From Margaritifera margaritifera (lineage: Eukaryota; Mollusca; Bivalvia; Unionida; Margaritiferidae), in the NCBI GenBank assembly GCA_029931535.1, contig JAQPZY010001495.1, forward strand, positions 470,001-534,000: a stretch of 64,000 nt of DNA, in the 5' to 3' direction. The notes under the pieces were generated by a model. That model worked only from the letters and a program-made list of their open reading frames with translations, did no database searches and had not been told where the DNA came from. Both the position numbers and the translations under genes were made by a program. Positions 24,893-38,700 of this stretch are shown here, piece after piece (positions within the stretch are counted from its first letter, which is position 1; each line of letters starts with the position of its first letter).

Positions 24893-27800
24893 CCTGTCTT
24901 GAAGACCACTGCTTTGAGACACCGCCTGTCTTGAGAGACCAGATTCTAAACGCACAGATTTATTGACTATATAATGTTATGACCTGTCATGAGAGATCAT
25001 CTGTTTTGAGAGACCAATACTTTCTGGCAGGTGTGGTCTTTCAAGACAGGTTCTCCTGGGTGTATATAATTCCTAAACATAGTGCAAAACTATATTAGAC
25101 CTTTTCTTAGTGGAATGATATGTGGATCCTTTTTAAAATGTGCTAAATCCAGAAAATAATGTACAACATGAAAATTCATCACAATGAGACCATGCATATG
25201 TTTCAGTGGAGTACTGACAAATATGCATATGAAAAATATATGTGTTGCTGGGGGGAAACCCACTAAAAATTGGGTCATTTAATTAACTCTTACAGACCAA
25301 ACGGTGTCAGTTTGATAATACCTGCTATAACAAAAGCACATGCATGTACTAGCTATTTGAAATCACATCCTGGATAAATTATTACTGTCCTTTTTCTGTT
25401 AAATTTAAAAACATGGCTGAGAATTTAGAAGTGTCATTCAAGAGATGAAAAGAAGCCTGATAGATACATTAACAATGCAGGTATTCATGTTAAGGAGTGT
25501 TACAGAAAAAATAAAGTGTAAGAAGAAGATATAAAGAAAGAAGAGAGAGAGAGAAAAAAAGAAAAGATGCTGAAAGCTTTGAAAAAGTGCAAACTCTGTC
25601 TTGACTGTGAACAGTACTATGATGTGTTATAACTTTCAAAAACATTTTTAAAAATCCCTGAGCATTGGTTTTTTTTATACCAGAGTCACCTCACCATCGA
25701 GATTGTACCATTGTCTTGCTATCATTAAATGCACCCTTTATAAAAACAAGCATCAAACAACACATTTACAGTTTGCTTGTTTGTTTGTTCTATGAATTAA
25801 TTTTTCAGATTAATTCTAGACTCTACTGAACTAGTGTTCTTACTGTACATTCGTCTTTGGGTGACATAGAGACATAGCAGTCACTTTCTGATGTCCTCAC
25901 CATCAATTTAGGGTTTTGGTTAAAGTGTTTCCTTTGCATATATTTCATAAACCCCATTGAAAATTCTCATCATACTTGGAATGAATCATTATGAAGCTAA
26001 GACAGTTCGTTCTATGATATGCTTACTTGCTCCTATGACCTTGGGGTCAAAGTCACAGTCAAATAAAATTTACATTAATGTTTTAGGTACATTTTTTAGT
26101 TTGTTTTTTTTATTTCCTAACCCCTATGATGGATTTTCTTCATACTTGGAGTGAATCATTATGAGGCTAAGTCAATTCAATCTATGACATGTTCTTGTGA
26201 CTTTGGCATCAAGGTCACAGTCATAGAAAAGTTGTGTTTATGTTTTGTTTTTAAAAAAATTCTTTTGCTTTTATTTCCTAAACTTTTTGATGGGTTTTCT
26301 TCATACCAGGAACAAGTCATTATGAAGCTAAGATAATCAATTAATTAATTCTGCAACATGCTTGCTCAACCTTTTGACCTTGAAGTTGGTCACATTTTAC
26401 AGCAATGCTTCGATCATGGACCTTCTTGTTTAAAATTAAAATTGTGATATTTTCAGAAATGTAAATTTCCTAGATAGTATTTGACACTACAGATATGGAT
26501 GACTAGATGATATGCTACTGGATCATTAACAATATTGTAGTCCTAATGACTTAGTTGACATGACCACCCACACTTTTGAATTATTTTGGAGAAAAATCAA
26601 GGCATTCACTTGTCATATAAACCATAATTTGCATATGTGTTGTACAAGATAGAGTTTCTGCTGACCACAAACTGCATTGCCCAGGGGCAGATTTGACAAC
26701 TGCAGACAATTCGCTTCTAATTAGCTGCTATTTTTAATCATTTAATAAAGCAATTTGAAAAGGTACTAATAATAGAGATAAGGTCTAGTCACTAGTCACC
26801 TTTCTATAAAAAAAACGTGAAGTGAGATTCAGAATGTCTAGGTTGATAATAACCTGCTTATCTACAAAATAATTATTGCAACAACAAAAAAAAACAATTG
26901 GGTGAACATTATCTTTTGTTGAAATTTCAAATGGTACTGGGTCTCTATCAACCAGACATGCAGAAAACTAATTTAAACTTAATCATGTAATCTTAATCAA
27001 AATATATAAGCATCTGATACACCAGGCATGAATTGGCATGTGTCAGGTTGCCTACCTTTGAAGCAGAATTTTTTTGAAAATAGTGACTGGTTACATAAAT
27101 TTAGCCCTCATTTCATTCAGCCCTCAGACACTGGACTGTGAGCAAAGGTAAGAGGCATTGTGGACTGGTTATTTAGTTAAACATCTGTATAGATTGAAAC
27201 ATGCATTTTTGCCTCAATTTGTCAAAGTATCATTCTGAGAAAAGAGAGATTGATATCACCAGTGATCATCTGGAGTCATGTCAGTCATTAGAAAGTATTT
27301 TGGCGGTAGGTTGGGAGATTAAGTTTCTTATATTTTCCTCAACATGACACAGTTTTCTTTTTGAAGTCTTCTGTATTATGTACAAGTGAAATTGTTGCAG
27401 TGCAATGTAAAGTTTAAAGTCACTTGTCCTGCAGGACAAGTAGTTAACTGAATTTTTTTAGGCCTGCTGATGTGAATTTGAGGAAATTTATCATTAACAG
27501 ACTTTTAGTTGACAAATGAAGCAGGAGGCAAGAAGTCAAAAGTAGGTGGCATACTTTAAATAAATTTCAAAGTGGTCGTTATTACAATCAAATGTTATAG
27601 ATACTTGTGGGTAAATCTTGCCTTCTACTAGCTTTTAGTGAAAACTCTGTTATAATGTATTCACAATTTTTTATTTTTAAGCAGCTGTGTAATTACTTAA
27701 ATTACCGTATATAGTCACGTATAAGCTGGGTCCAAATGCAAACAACATAGACCCTGATCTGCCGTCGCATAATGCGCCAGCAGATCAGGGTCTATGTTGT

Positions 27801-29675
27801 TTGTTCTACTGATTAGTCCTTGCAAACTGAATAGACCCAGATCTGCCGGCGCATTTTGCGATGGCAGATCTGGGTCTATGCAGTTTGCAATTGGTATTGG
27901 CTTATACACGAGTATAAACGATAAGTTTGAGTGAACAGTTTATACATCTACTTAATCATGATTAGTTATCTACTAGTATATCATTTCAATGTGAACAATA
28001 TTATTACAGGTTTAGTATTCTGACCAAGATGTCCATAAATTTCATCTTTATGAATTGTGATGTGTTATGTTCTAACAACATTTTGATTAAACTATATTTA
28101 TGTTTTGTCCATCTCATTTTCAGATACCAATAATTCAGAAAGCACAGTCTATAAATGGACACAAAATATCATTATTTGGCAGCCCTTGGAGTGCCCCAGC
28201 CTGGATGAAAACCAATCAGAATATGACAGGATATGGAACACTGATTGGAAAACCTGGTGGTCCATACTACAAAGCGTGGGCAAAATATTTTGTAAGGTGG
28301 GTTACACAGGATTTATTGAGCTGTCCCTCTTTCAGCTTTTAGGAAGGAATACAAAGTACTATATTGAAGAAATAACAAAATTATAAAGTTACAGAAGTTT
28401 AAAAAAAATGCTTCTAGAACAATTTCACTTGTGCTCTTTAAATTTAATTTTCAGAGAGAGTAGTCTTGTTGTTTTTATTTGTCCATTACTTGAAATACTA
28501 GAGGATGGACATTTTTATTTTTATTCAGAGAGAGAGAGAGAGAGAGCATTTTTGTTGGACATGAAGGAATTTGTTGATGTAAAAAACTACAAGGTAAAAT
28601 CATTAGTGATAATTTGGTGAAGTCCTGGGTTAAGACGGTAGTAATTGTCAAAATGCATAATATTTTCCCTGATGGTGTTTCAGAGCTTCCTTCAGTCCAC
28701 TGGAACAAGGTGATGAGATTACAAGTCATTTATCCATAAGATGCTATCAGAATATTACTATCATTTTTGTCTTTGAGGAAATAAATATGGACATTACCAA
28801 TCATACTTGGTCATCAACTATTCATAAGCAGTAGAAGATGCTTGAATAAAATATAGGTCACTTCTACCTACTTTATAGGTCCATGTTTTAACTGAGAGTA
28901 AAGCATGAGGATCATTAGCTCACATCTACAGAGTAGAGGAGACCTATAGTACTAATGTTGACATTGGCATCTGCACATATAAAAGCATATACTGTATTTA
29001 CCAGCCTAGAAGTCAATACTTTTGACCAGGAAGTCTGGGCTTTGTCTTATACTCCAAATCAACTTATATATGGATTATGTCATCATAATTGCTTTACTGT
29101 ATTTAATTTAATTTTTCGTACATGAAAAAAAAATTTTTTTTTCATTCAAAGTATGAAAAATAATGTGTAAAAAAATAATTCTCATTTTGGGGAAGAGATC
29201 GTGTACGAAAAAATATTGCATGCACTAATAATATATGTTTAAATTTGCGTACATATGTGTGTATTCGAATAGACAAGTTAGAAAACGAATAACCAAGACA
29301 TGGGCATAGATATTCCATCACAAATTTTTCTTCTTTCACCTCATGATCGAAATAAAATATGCCCAAATATGAGAGAGAGAAAGAGAGAGAGAGAAAGAGA
29401 GAGAGATTTCAGCCTTTTTTCATACAAAATTTGATCTCACCTGCCGAATCTTGACCTCAAACAAGTGTCAACTGGAATGACCTGACCAAAACTGTAGGCA
29501 TATTTAATTAGCATGTAAATAACACTGCATAGCCATGTGGTTCTTGTGACAATGGATATCGTAATTAAAACAAGAACGAACTGTTTATTCAGAGGTGTCA
29601 GTTGATAATGGAATATTGTAATGCCCTTGTACATGAGTAAGATCACTGAACAATACAAATTACAATTGCCTTGTA

Positions 29676-29747
<72 letters not shown>

Positions 29748-32700
29748 ATGGTACACTTGTTGCATTTATCTCTGGGTTTCTTGCACACTATATAAATCCT
29801 GTTATACCTGGAATCATAAAAATTGGTGGGGGGATATACACTCTCATCATTCAAGTATGTAGCTGTCCCATATTTCATGCTTCACTGACTTTGGTTAAGT
29901 TTTGTGTTTTAAGTTTATTTCTCAGACTCTGTTCATGTTAGAATCATCAAACTCAGTGATTGAATGAATATCTATTAGTACCATACCCTTACATCAAAGA
30001 AGGTCATGGTGACCTACATTTCACATTTTACTGTGATAGGTTTTATTTGCTTTGAGCTTATGACGAAATAGGTATATGCACCCTGTATAAACTATTACAC
30101 CTAGATTCATGAATCTTGGTGGGGGGATGCATCTTGAGGTGTACTACACCCTTATAAAAAAAGTATGTGACTCTGACCCATATGTCATGTTTCACTGACT
30201 AGGATTACATTTTATGCTTCAAGTTTATTTCTCAAATTTTGTTCATGCAAGAATCATCAAACTAGGTTGATCGTATGTATCTCAGAGTACCACACCATTA
30301 CAACAAAAGGTAACTGACCTACATTTCACATTTTCCTGGCTTGGGTTAAGTTATGCATTTAGCTCTTGATCAGATAAGGTTTTTTGTATGCTATGTACAT
30401 GCTGGAATGCGTTTTGATGAACACTACATTTTTTTTTTACATTTTTATTTCAGTAGTATGCAATGGCCCATTTTTTATGCTTCACTGACTTGGGTTAAAT
30501 TTTGTGTTTGATGTTCATTTCTCAAGCACTGTTCATACTAGAATCAAGAAATTGATGATAATATGCATCTCTTTTACTAGCACACCCACACAGCAAAAGA
30601 AGCTATTTGTGACCTATATTTCATCTTTTTACTGGCTTTGGTTAAGTCTTTTGTGTTTAGCTCATGACCACATGAGTTTTTGGCATGCTGTATGCATACT
30701 ATCCTACCTAGAATCATGAAGCTTGTTCAGTGGATGCATCTTGACAAGTTTTACATCCTTTTTACAAAAAGGGGTTTCTGTGACATATATTTCATGCTTC
30801 ATTGAGTTTGTTAAATTTTTGTGTCTAAATTTCATTTATTGGGTGCTGTTTATGTTCCAATCATGAAACTTGATAATGGGATGCATCCCTGTTAGTACTA
30901 TGGACTTACAAGCAAAGAAGGTCACTGTGACTTATTATTGTATGCTTTGCAAACATATGTTAAGTATTTTTGTTTATCACCGCATAGTTTCTTCCATAGT
31001 ATATACATCATAGCCTACTCGGAAGCTTCTTTATGACCCGTGCAGTTGTTAGATGGAATAAATATGTTTATTCAATGGTAAACTTTCCATATTAATGACT
31101 ATACATGGTATATTGTGATAGGTTACTCTCAACAGGATAACCGTGTATTATACATGCGAATGCAAATAGGAAGTAGATGAGTGCACTGCATGCTTTTGAT
31201 GTGAGGCCTCATCAGTATTGGCAAATCAAGGTAATTATTGATGCATGAACTATGCTTGTAATATTGGTTGACATTCCAAAGTTACTCAAAACATGTGACT
31301 TTGACCCAGTAAAACATGGTTTACAGGGGTGGACAGTGATAAATACAGTAAATGTCTGATTGGAGTGACCTGTTATGTGCTACTACCTGTAATTTCACAT
31401 AGTATGGATTGATTTTACAAAATAAATGCACTAGCCTGGGTGACCACGGGCTAAACACGACCAGTGACCTTGATTTTTGGGCACAATATATATGTTTCAA
31501 TACAGCTATGAATGACCATATCATGAAAACCAGATATAAACACTACAGACCACTATTGAATCAGTAGTAACCACAGTTGCTGGGTAGTCTGCAGGTGGAG
31601 TGCCAATTGTTCCAAACTGAGATGAACAAAAATATGAAGGAAAAAGTTGAGTCACTGGTTTCATTAGTTTTATAAGTAAAGTTGCATGCTGAAGACCATA
31701 AACCAGACTTATGTACTTGTCAAATGCCATAGTCATCAAAATCCCTATTATATTTAACTATTCCATCTTTAAAGGATTAGCAATCATTACACATACCTAA
31801 TCAGTTTAAAGGTTCATTTTGATTGTTAATCTGTTGTGAAAACCAACACAATGCCAATAATATCATAAATAGAGATTTTCACCATAGTGCAACTGGTACT
31901 GTCTTAAATTGTTTACATGTGGATTTCCAATATGTACCGTATATACTCGCGTATAATCCAGGTCCAGATGCAAACAACATAGACCCTGATCTGCCGTCAC
32001 ATAATGCACCACCAGATCAGGGTCTATGTTGTTTGTTCTACTGATTAGTCCTTACAAACTGCATAGACCCAGATCTGCCAGCGCATTATGTGATGGCAGA
32101 TCTGGGTCTATGCAGTTTGCAGTTGGTGACAGATTATACGCGAGTATATTCGGTAATGACTGGGGTGAATGAGGCCTTTGTCTTCCTTTCTTTTTTAAGT
32201 CATTTGCTTTTTCTGAATGAGTCAAATTTAAAGTTATTGTAAAGGTCTGTATTCTTTGTTGTTTTATTTATGTTACTCTTATTAAAATCTACACATGACC
32301 CTGAATGTGCCATGGTCAGAGATCTCATCATCTGTTCACTTTGTGTATATGTTAATCCTTTTGTTTATTGAGTTAATCCATGTATTATTTATGTTGTGAA
32401 TGACTTGGGTTTTGGCTTTTAGCTGTAAATAAATTTATTAAGTAAGTGTTATCAAAGCTAACTTTAAAATGTATGGACAGTATAAGTTATTACTTTATAG
32501 TTAACTTTGCAGTACATATGCCATAATGCCAATAGACTGCTCATAAACTTCCAATAAAAATTATACTGTTTATGATAATGTATCTTTAGTGCTATATATT
32601 TTTTTTCTTATAGGAATGCATGTAATATTTTAACAAGAAGTATGAATAAAGAACAAAATATATGTACAGTAATTATGGGTATTTTTTCCTCTTCAACCAG

Positions 32701-35700
32701 TTGAATTTTGACCTTGAAAACTGGCCCTCCAGCACAGACTTTTTTTGAGAGACCATCTGTCTCGAGTGACCACTTTTTGTTGGCAGAATGGGTTGTCTCT
32801 CAAGACAGGTTTTACTGTTTATTTTAAGAATGAGGAGTTTTAAAAAAAAATTAAAAAAACCCATTAATATATGGTTTTTATTAACTCATAAAATAATACA
32901 AAAACAACATTAATATATGGTTTTTATCAACTCATAAAATAATACAAAAACAACATTAATATATGGGTTTTTTCAACTCATTATAATACCTCTAGTTTGA
33001 TATCATATAAAACTATGTTCTTTTTGATTGATTTATATCTTTTATGCCATGTCACAATAGTTGGATAGGTAGGGTAGGTAGGTTGGTTGGTTGGTTTAAA
33101 TAATATGTCATCAGAATACAGGCAATATAGTGCATATTAAAAGTTAAAATATAAAGAGAAAAAAATTGCAAAAAAGAACTTTGATTAGAATACGGGCCAA
33201 CATTTTGTTGTCAAGATTACTTTTATCTGAATTCATTTTCTGCATAATAATTGCTAATTACGATTACTACTAGGGAGTACTTAAAGCTTCATAGAGGTGA
33301 GCTATGTAATAATTAATTACACTCTGGTTTTGTTAGCTTTCCAAGTTTGAAATTTACTAGCCTTGGGCTAGCAGACTACTGCCATTATCAAGCTCTGTTA
33401 ACATGGACAAACCATGGTATGGTGATCTTTCCCAGGATAGCTAGTATTTGTCTTTGGCACCAGATACCAATGGGCTGCAGAGCACACAAGCTCCGGCACA
33501 GCCCCAGCGTACGCTTACAACTTCTGGAACTGGGTACAATGATCTATTTTCCCACTTTATCCAGTCCTGGTTCAAGACACAGACACCAGCATGATATGGC
33601 AGCCCACCTAAACCATTCCTGTATATCACCTCATGTAGACATTGGTAAAGATTAGGTGATCATTCCCTCAATAGCTGGTACCAGAATTAGGCACCAGAAA
33701 TCAGCCAGCTCTGGACCATGTCTCCTGCTCTGGCATAGCCTTGACCTATGTTGTCTATTGCCAGGATTGTCTTCAGTGATCCATTTTCCCAGGATACCCT
33801 GTTCGCAGTGTTATAAAATACTGAGACTACCAGACCAGTACCAACATTGTACGTTGGCCCAGCTGCCCCATTCCTGGACATTCCATAACCTCATACAGAT
33901 CCCAGTACTAACTACTGATCATTTCCTTGATAACCAATATCAGATTTGGGCACCAGAAATCAGCTCATTGTGGACCATGTCACCAGCTCTGGCACAGCCT
34001 TGATCTATGCTAACTACCACTGGGACCAGGTATGGTGATGTTTTCCTGGTATACCCATTCCTTGTCCCAAAACACAGATGGTGTCCAACAATCAGTCATG
34101 CCTTGTCCAACCCAGACTCTGTCACAGATTCCCAGCATAACAGCACTGAATTTGGTGAACATTTTTCACACACTATCCAGTACAGATCCATGGAAGCATC
34201 ATGGATTGGCACCATACAGGTTCATTACTGATCTGATCTCTGTTGTGACTCAGTACCAGCTAGTGCCACTCCCTAATCCTGTTCACCTTGGTACCTGCCT
34301 TGGACTTTTGGCAACACTCAAGTGAACACCTGGAGATCATCGTGTCTCATTGTGGACAGACTACTAGCTTCAGTCACTGTCTCCCAACACCCTCCTTTAC
34401 CAGTCATCACTACCTTCACTTATATGAGTTTTATGACATGCTTACATGCACCATCTTCCTCCCTTGATCAGACATCTGGCTTGTTTTCTGACCTCTACCT
34501 CCATCGATGGCCTCATACAGAATGCCACCCTTTCTCAAAACAGTGTCTACGGGCTGGTCAAATCAATGACATTTTGCACTGCTTTGAAAGGCAACTTCAA
34601 GACCCAAGTATCAATAGGCTTTTCTTTTGCAATGACAACTTACATCAACTTTAACCCAGCTTTTTACGAGACAAACACACCAGTCTTTTACACTGAAGTT
34701 CCAACTGTTGGCAAAGACATTGCAGGCCTGGGAATGTTGAAACCTTCCTCTTTGTGCATGGTCAAGAAATCCTTTTTGACATACAACAACTAGTTTGCAA
34801 TGTTGTAGTGATTGACTCCATGCTCAACTTTGTCTTGATGCCTTTATTTCTGCAACCTGGACATAGCCTAGACCCCTTCCATGTCCAGGAAGAAGTCAGT
34901 CTTGCATATTGCTTAAATACTCAGTAGGGCAGCTCAGCACTCACTCTTTAATGCCATAGCTGTGTCTGTAAAGCATACAGCTCTAGCATGTGGATAGAGA
35001 TGCATTCCTCAAAGACCATCACACAGCCATCATTAGATCACACCCTTTATCTTTCAACCTTTTATTTCACAGCCAGAGAGAGGAGACCAGAAAACAAGCC
35101 ACCAAACGGGCAAACCTTGTGCCAGTCCAGTGACCTAAGATATAATACAAGGAAAGAATGTCTGGTCTTGACCCAGCTTTTCTTCATGATGACCTTTTCA
35201 CAGGAAATGATGCCATGCTTATGTTGCCCTTTTCTGATACACTAGTGTGGGGAAGTCTTCATCCTTCACCACAGGATGGGAGATACCTTCCCTAATGACC
35301 CATGGCTCTCAATGGGATATACATTCTCTCCCCAAAAAATGGTTGAGTTTTTCCTTCACAACACAGCTCCAATAGGATCTTACTCCAGACCTTTTCAGGA
35401 TCATAGCTGTCTGAACCAACATTGTCAGACACCCAAGTTCAGTATGGATACCTTGAGATTGGTCCCGAAAGCTTCTCAAAAGGAGACCTTACAGGTCAAA
35501 AGCACAGGGTGAGAATCCCTTTGTAGCAAGACATGAAATCCTTTGTTGCACTCATGCATCTCAGGTTCCTTGTTGACAAGGATAAATCATATTTCATTCA
35601 GTCCCAGCTCTTCATTCATCTTGGCATTGGGTCCAAAACTCCCTTTGTCTTTCCTTAGAACATCACTCGAGGATCACCCCAGTGGTTCCTTCTCCACTTG

Positions 35701-38700
35701 AAGAGTCATATTTTAGCAGCCATGAACCTTCCTGCTCAGAGCCACTGGTTCAATTGACCCCAACAGATCACCACCCTATCCTCAGAGGCAGCCAGAACTT
35801 TGCCTATCAGACTCAATCATCAAAGTTTTGGATTATATGAGGTGCCATCTCAGCATATGTGATAACCTCTTGCAGTTTGCAGCTGGTATCTTGCTGAAGG
35901 ATCAACTGCCAGACATCATGATCTGCACAGATGCCAACACTAATGGCTGCAGTACCCACCTCTTGCCCTCCTTGCAAGTGAGTGGGGTTTGACCCCTTCA
36001 GGAGTGCTCTACACATATCAACCCCCTGGAGATGAAGGCTGTAAAGTGAATGCCTTATGATCACAAAGTTGGAGATGTCATCAGGAGTGTTCACTCGCAT
36101 TCTTTTCATCATCTTCACTGTCTTCTATTACTTTATTTGCTCCTAAGTCTTCAGTTCGGAATGTACTCTCTGTAATTGTCCTTTTCGGTTCTCCATTCAA
36201 TGTGGTCGAATGCCAAGCTCTCTATTCTCTTCTTGCCAGCCACAAATTCAAAATCTTGGGTAGCCAACACCCTTTTCCCAAATCAGAATGGCCTCACTAA
36301 ACATGCCTTTCCCATTACCCTTCAGATTCCTAAAGTCTTGCAGAAGTGAGGGCATCTAATCCTGGTGAGTCTCCTCAAGGGTAAAACATCATTGATTAGC
36401 TACTTCCTCTATCTAGCAGTGATAATTGCCAGAAAAACTTCGCCTGCTGAGTCAACCATAAATGCAGGTTTCCATCTGATACCAAATATGTTGAACCTGC
36501 ATGTCTGATTCAGATATAAAAAAGACACCAGAAAGAAACATCTCTCAGAACAAGTGTGGGACAAAATTGCTTGAGCAAGGTGGCTCACACGTTTGGAAGT
36601 CTATGAGGGGAAAATTTTCTCCCAGTTGTGTGAACAGAATACATCTCTCCCTTAAAGCCTCAGTACCACAGATAGCTAATTTCCTCCAGTGCTTTTCAAG
36701 GAGAAGTTAGCTCCCATTACAATCAAGGGATATCATTGCATGAACTTTCATATATTTCATCTTATGGAAGGGAGGATATTGGCTGGAACAAAGACCTCTA
36801 TGCCCTTCTTGTGAATTTTGACTTGAGCGAAGGCCTTGGCCCTTTGTCCATATGGGAATCTTCTTTAGGTTCTGACATGGTTGATTAGAACACCCTTTGA
36901 ACAACATTTCAGAGCCTTCATAACTCAATTCTCATACAAGACCTGCTTCCTAGCCACCTTAACTACTTCAGGCAGAATCAGTCAAGATAGAGGGCTTGTT
37001 GGTCAACCCAAACTGTCTGCAATTCTGCTAGGATGGTTCAATGTCTTTCATAGTGACCCCTGCTTTCATTGTCAAGAACATGCGCTCCTGACCAGTAGTA
37101 ACTGATGATTGATGGGATTTGGTGCCGGGCCCTCTAACCCAGGGGAGATCACTTTTGTCTTACTCACCTTGACAGGCAGATCACCATTAGCACTTATGTT
37201 GCAAAAACAAGCCAAAAGATGTGGCAAATGTCTTTTTTAGCTTACAAGGGCTGGATTTGAGAGGTAGTGGATGTACTCCTAATGTACTACGATTGGGTAA
37301 CTATTATGAAAGCAACATATTTTTCTAACAAATTGGTTTCACAGAATCTGATGATCATTTTGTACTCACTTCCAATGCAGGTTTTTAGAGGAGTACAGAA
37401 AGCATAACATCACCTTTTGGGGTTTGACATCCCAGAATGAGCCCACAGATGGATATATTCACAACTTTCCATTCCAAGCCATGGGCTGGTACCCTGATCA
37501 GCAGCGAGATTTTATCGCCCTTGATTTAGGACCTGCTATGGAGGCAGGGGGTTTCTCAGATGTCAGGTTGATGATACTGGATGATACACGCCTTAACTTG
37601 CCATACTGGGCAGAAAAGGTATTTAAACAATCTGTGAGCCAGCAAATTGTAAACCACATTTGTATGCCCCCACCATATCCTTCGAAAGGGTATCTAGCAC
37701 TGCCTCTGTCCATCCATGCCATCACAAATTTTTTTCTGCTCAAAACTGTATTGGAACCAAATGTTTTATGAGGTTTTATTATAATAAGTTATAATTCAGC
37801 TTAAAATTTCACCTGTTTCTGCTAAAATTTGACTGTGTTACAGCCCTTGTATGACTTAGAAGTTGCATTTGCATCCATGATTCCATTTCTCCTCAGTTAT
37901 TTTGAAGAACTAAAATAAAATATATGGATTAAAATCAAATTTAACATGAGGCTTTAAATTAAGGAAATGTATATCAGGTGAGAGGAAAGAGAAAACGTAT
38001 ATCAGGTGAGAGGAAAGAGAAAACGTGTATCAGGTGAGAGGAAAGAGAAAACGTATATCAGGTGAGAGGAAAGAGAAAACGTATATTATGTGAGAGGAAA
38101 GAGAAAACGAAGCAGACAGAAGAAGAGATGGGAAGACAATATCAAAGAGTGGACAGGCATGGACTTTGCAAAGTCCCAAAGAGCAGTGTAAAACAGGGCG
38201 AAACTGAGATAGATTGTCGCAAAGTCATCAGTGGCACCCCTACGACCAGCAAGGTTACGGGATAAATGAAATGAAATGAAATATCAGGTTCAGTTTTCAT
38301 ATATTTGTGTCAAAACTGTAATAAGTTACAACCCTTTTGATCTTGAAGTTTTTACCCTTGCACCATGAATTCTGTTTGCACTCAATAACTTTTCAAGGAA
38401 TTAATGGATTGAAACAAAAATTAGTAAAAGTATTTTTGTCAGTGAGACCAAGGTCATGTTTGTTTTTCACTTATTCTTGTCAACTCCAATGTGACTTTGA
38501 AGTTTGTCCTTGCATTATGATTTCCATTTCCACATAATGACTTTTGAAGGACTTCATGCATTGAAACCAAATTTGGTATAACCTCTGTATTGACAGGACC
38601 TAGACCAAGTGTCAATTTCACATAACTCAATGAATTTTTTTTAGATTTATTGCCCAGTTTGATTTAGAAATTTGTCATGGCATCTAGAATTGATATGTCT

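Larger units (their letters stand above)
29755..33340 (+). repeat. segmental duplication copy B, inside intron 5
   Basis: Collinear with 5280-8075: about four diverged 330-bp units (29755-31000), then unique sequence to 31333. About 1.5 kb of extra sequence (31335-32870) follows, including a MITE. It resumes with AACAACATTAATAT, the exon 1 copy and the start of intron 1. Same orientation as copy A. Divergence looks substantial by eye, so the event is not recent. Confidence 0.85.

Noticed and set aside
34322..34793. Two overlapping 110-115 codon frames as host genes
   Set aside because: They lie in the decayed DIRS-like region, with no complete domain or splice structure.
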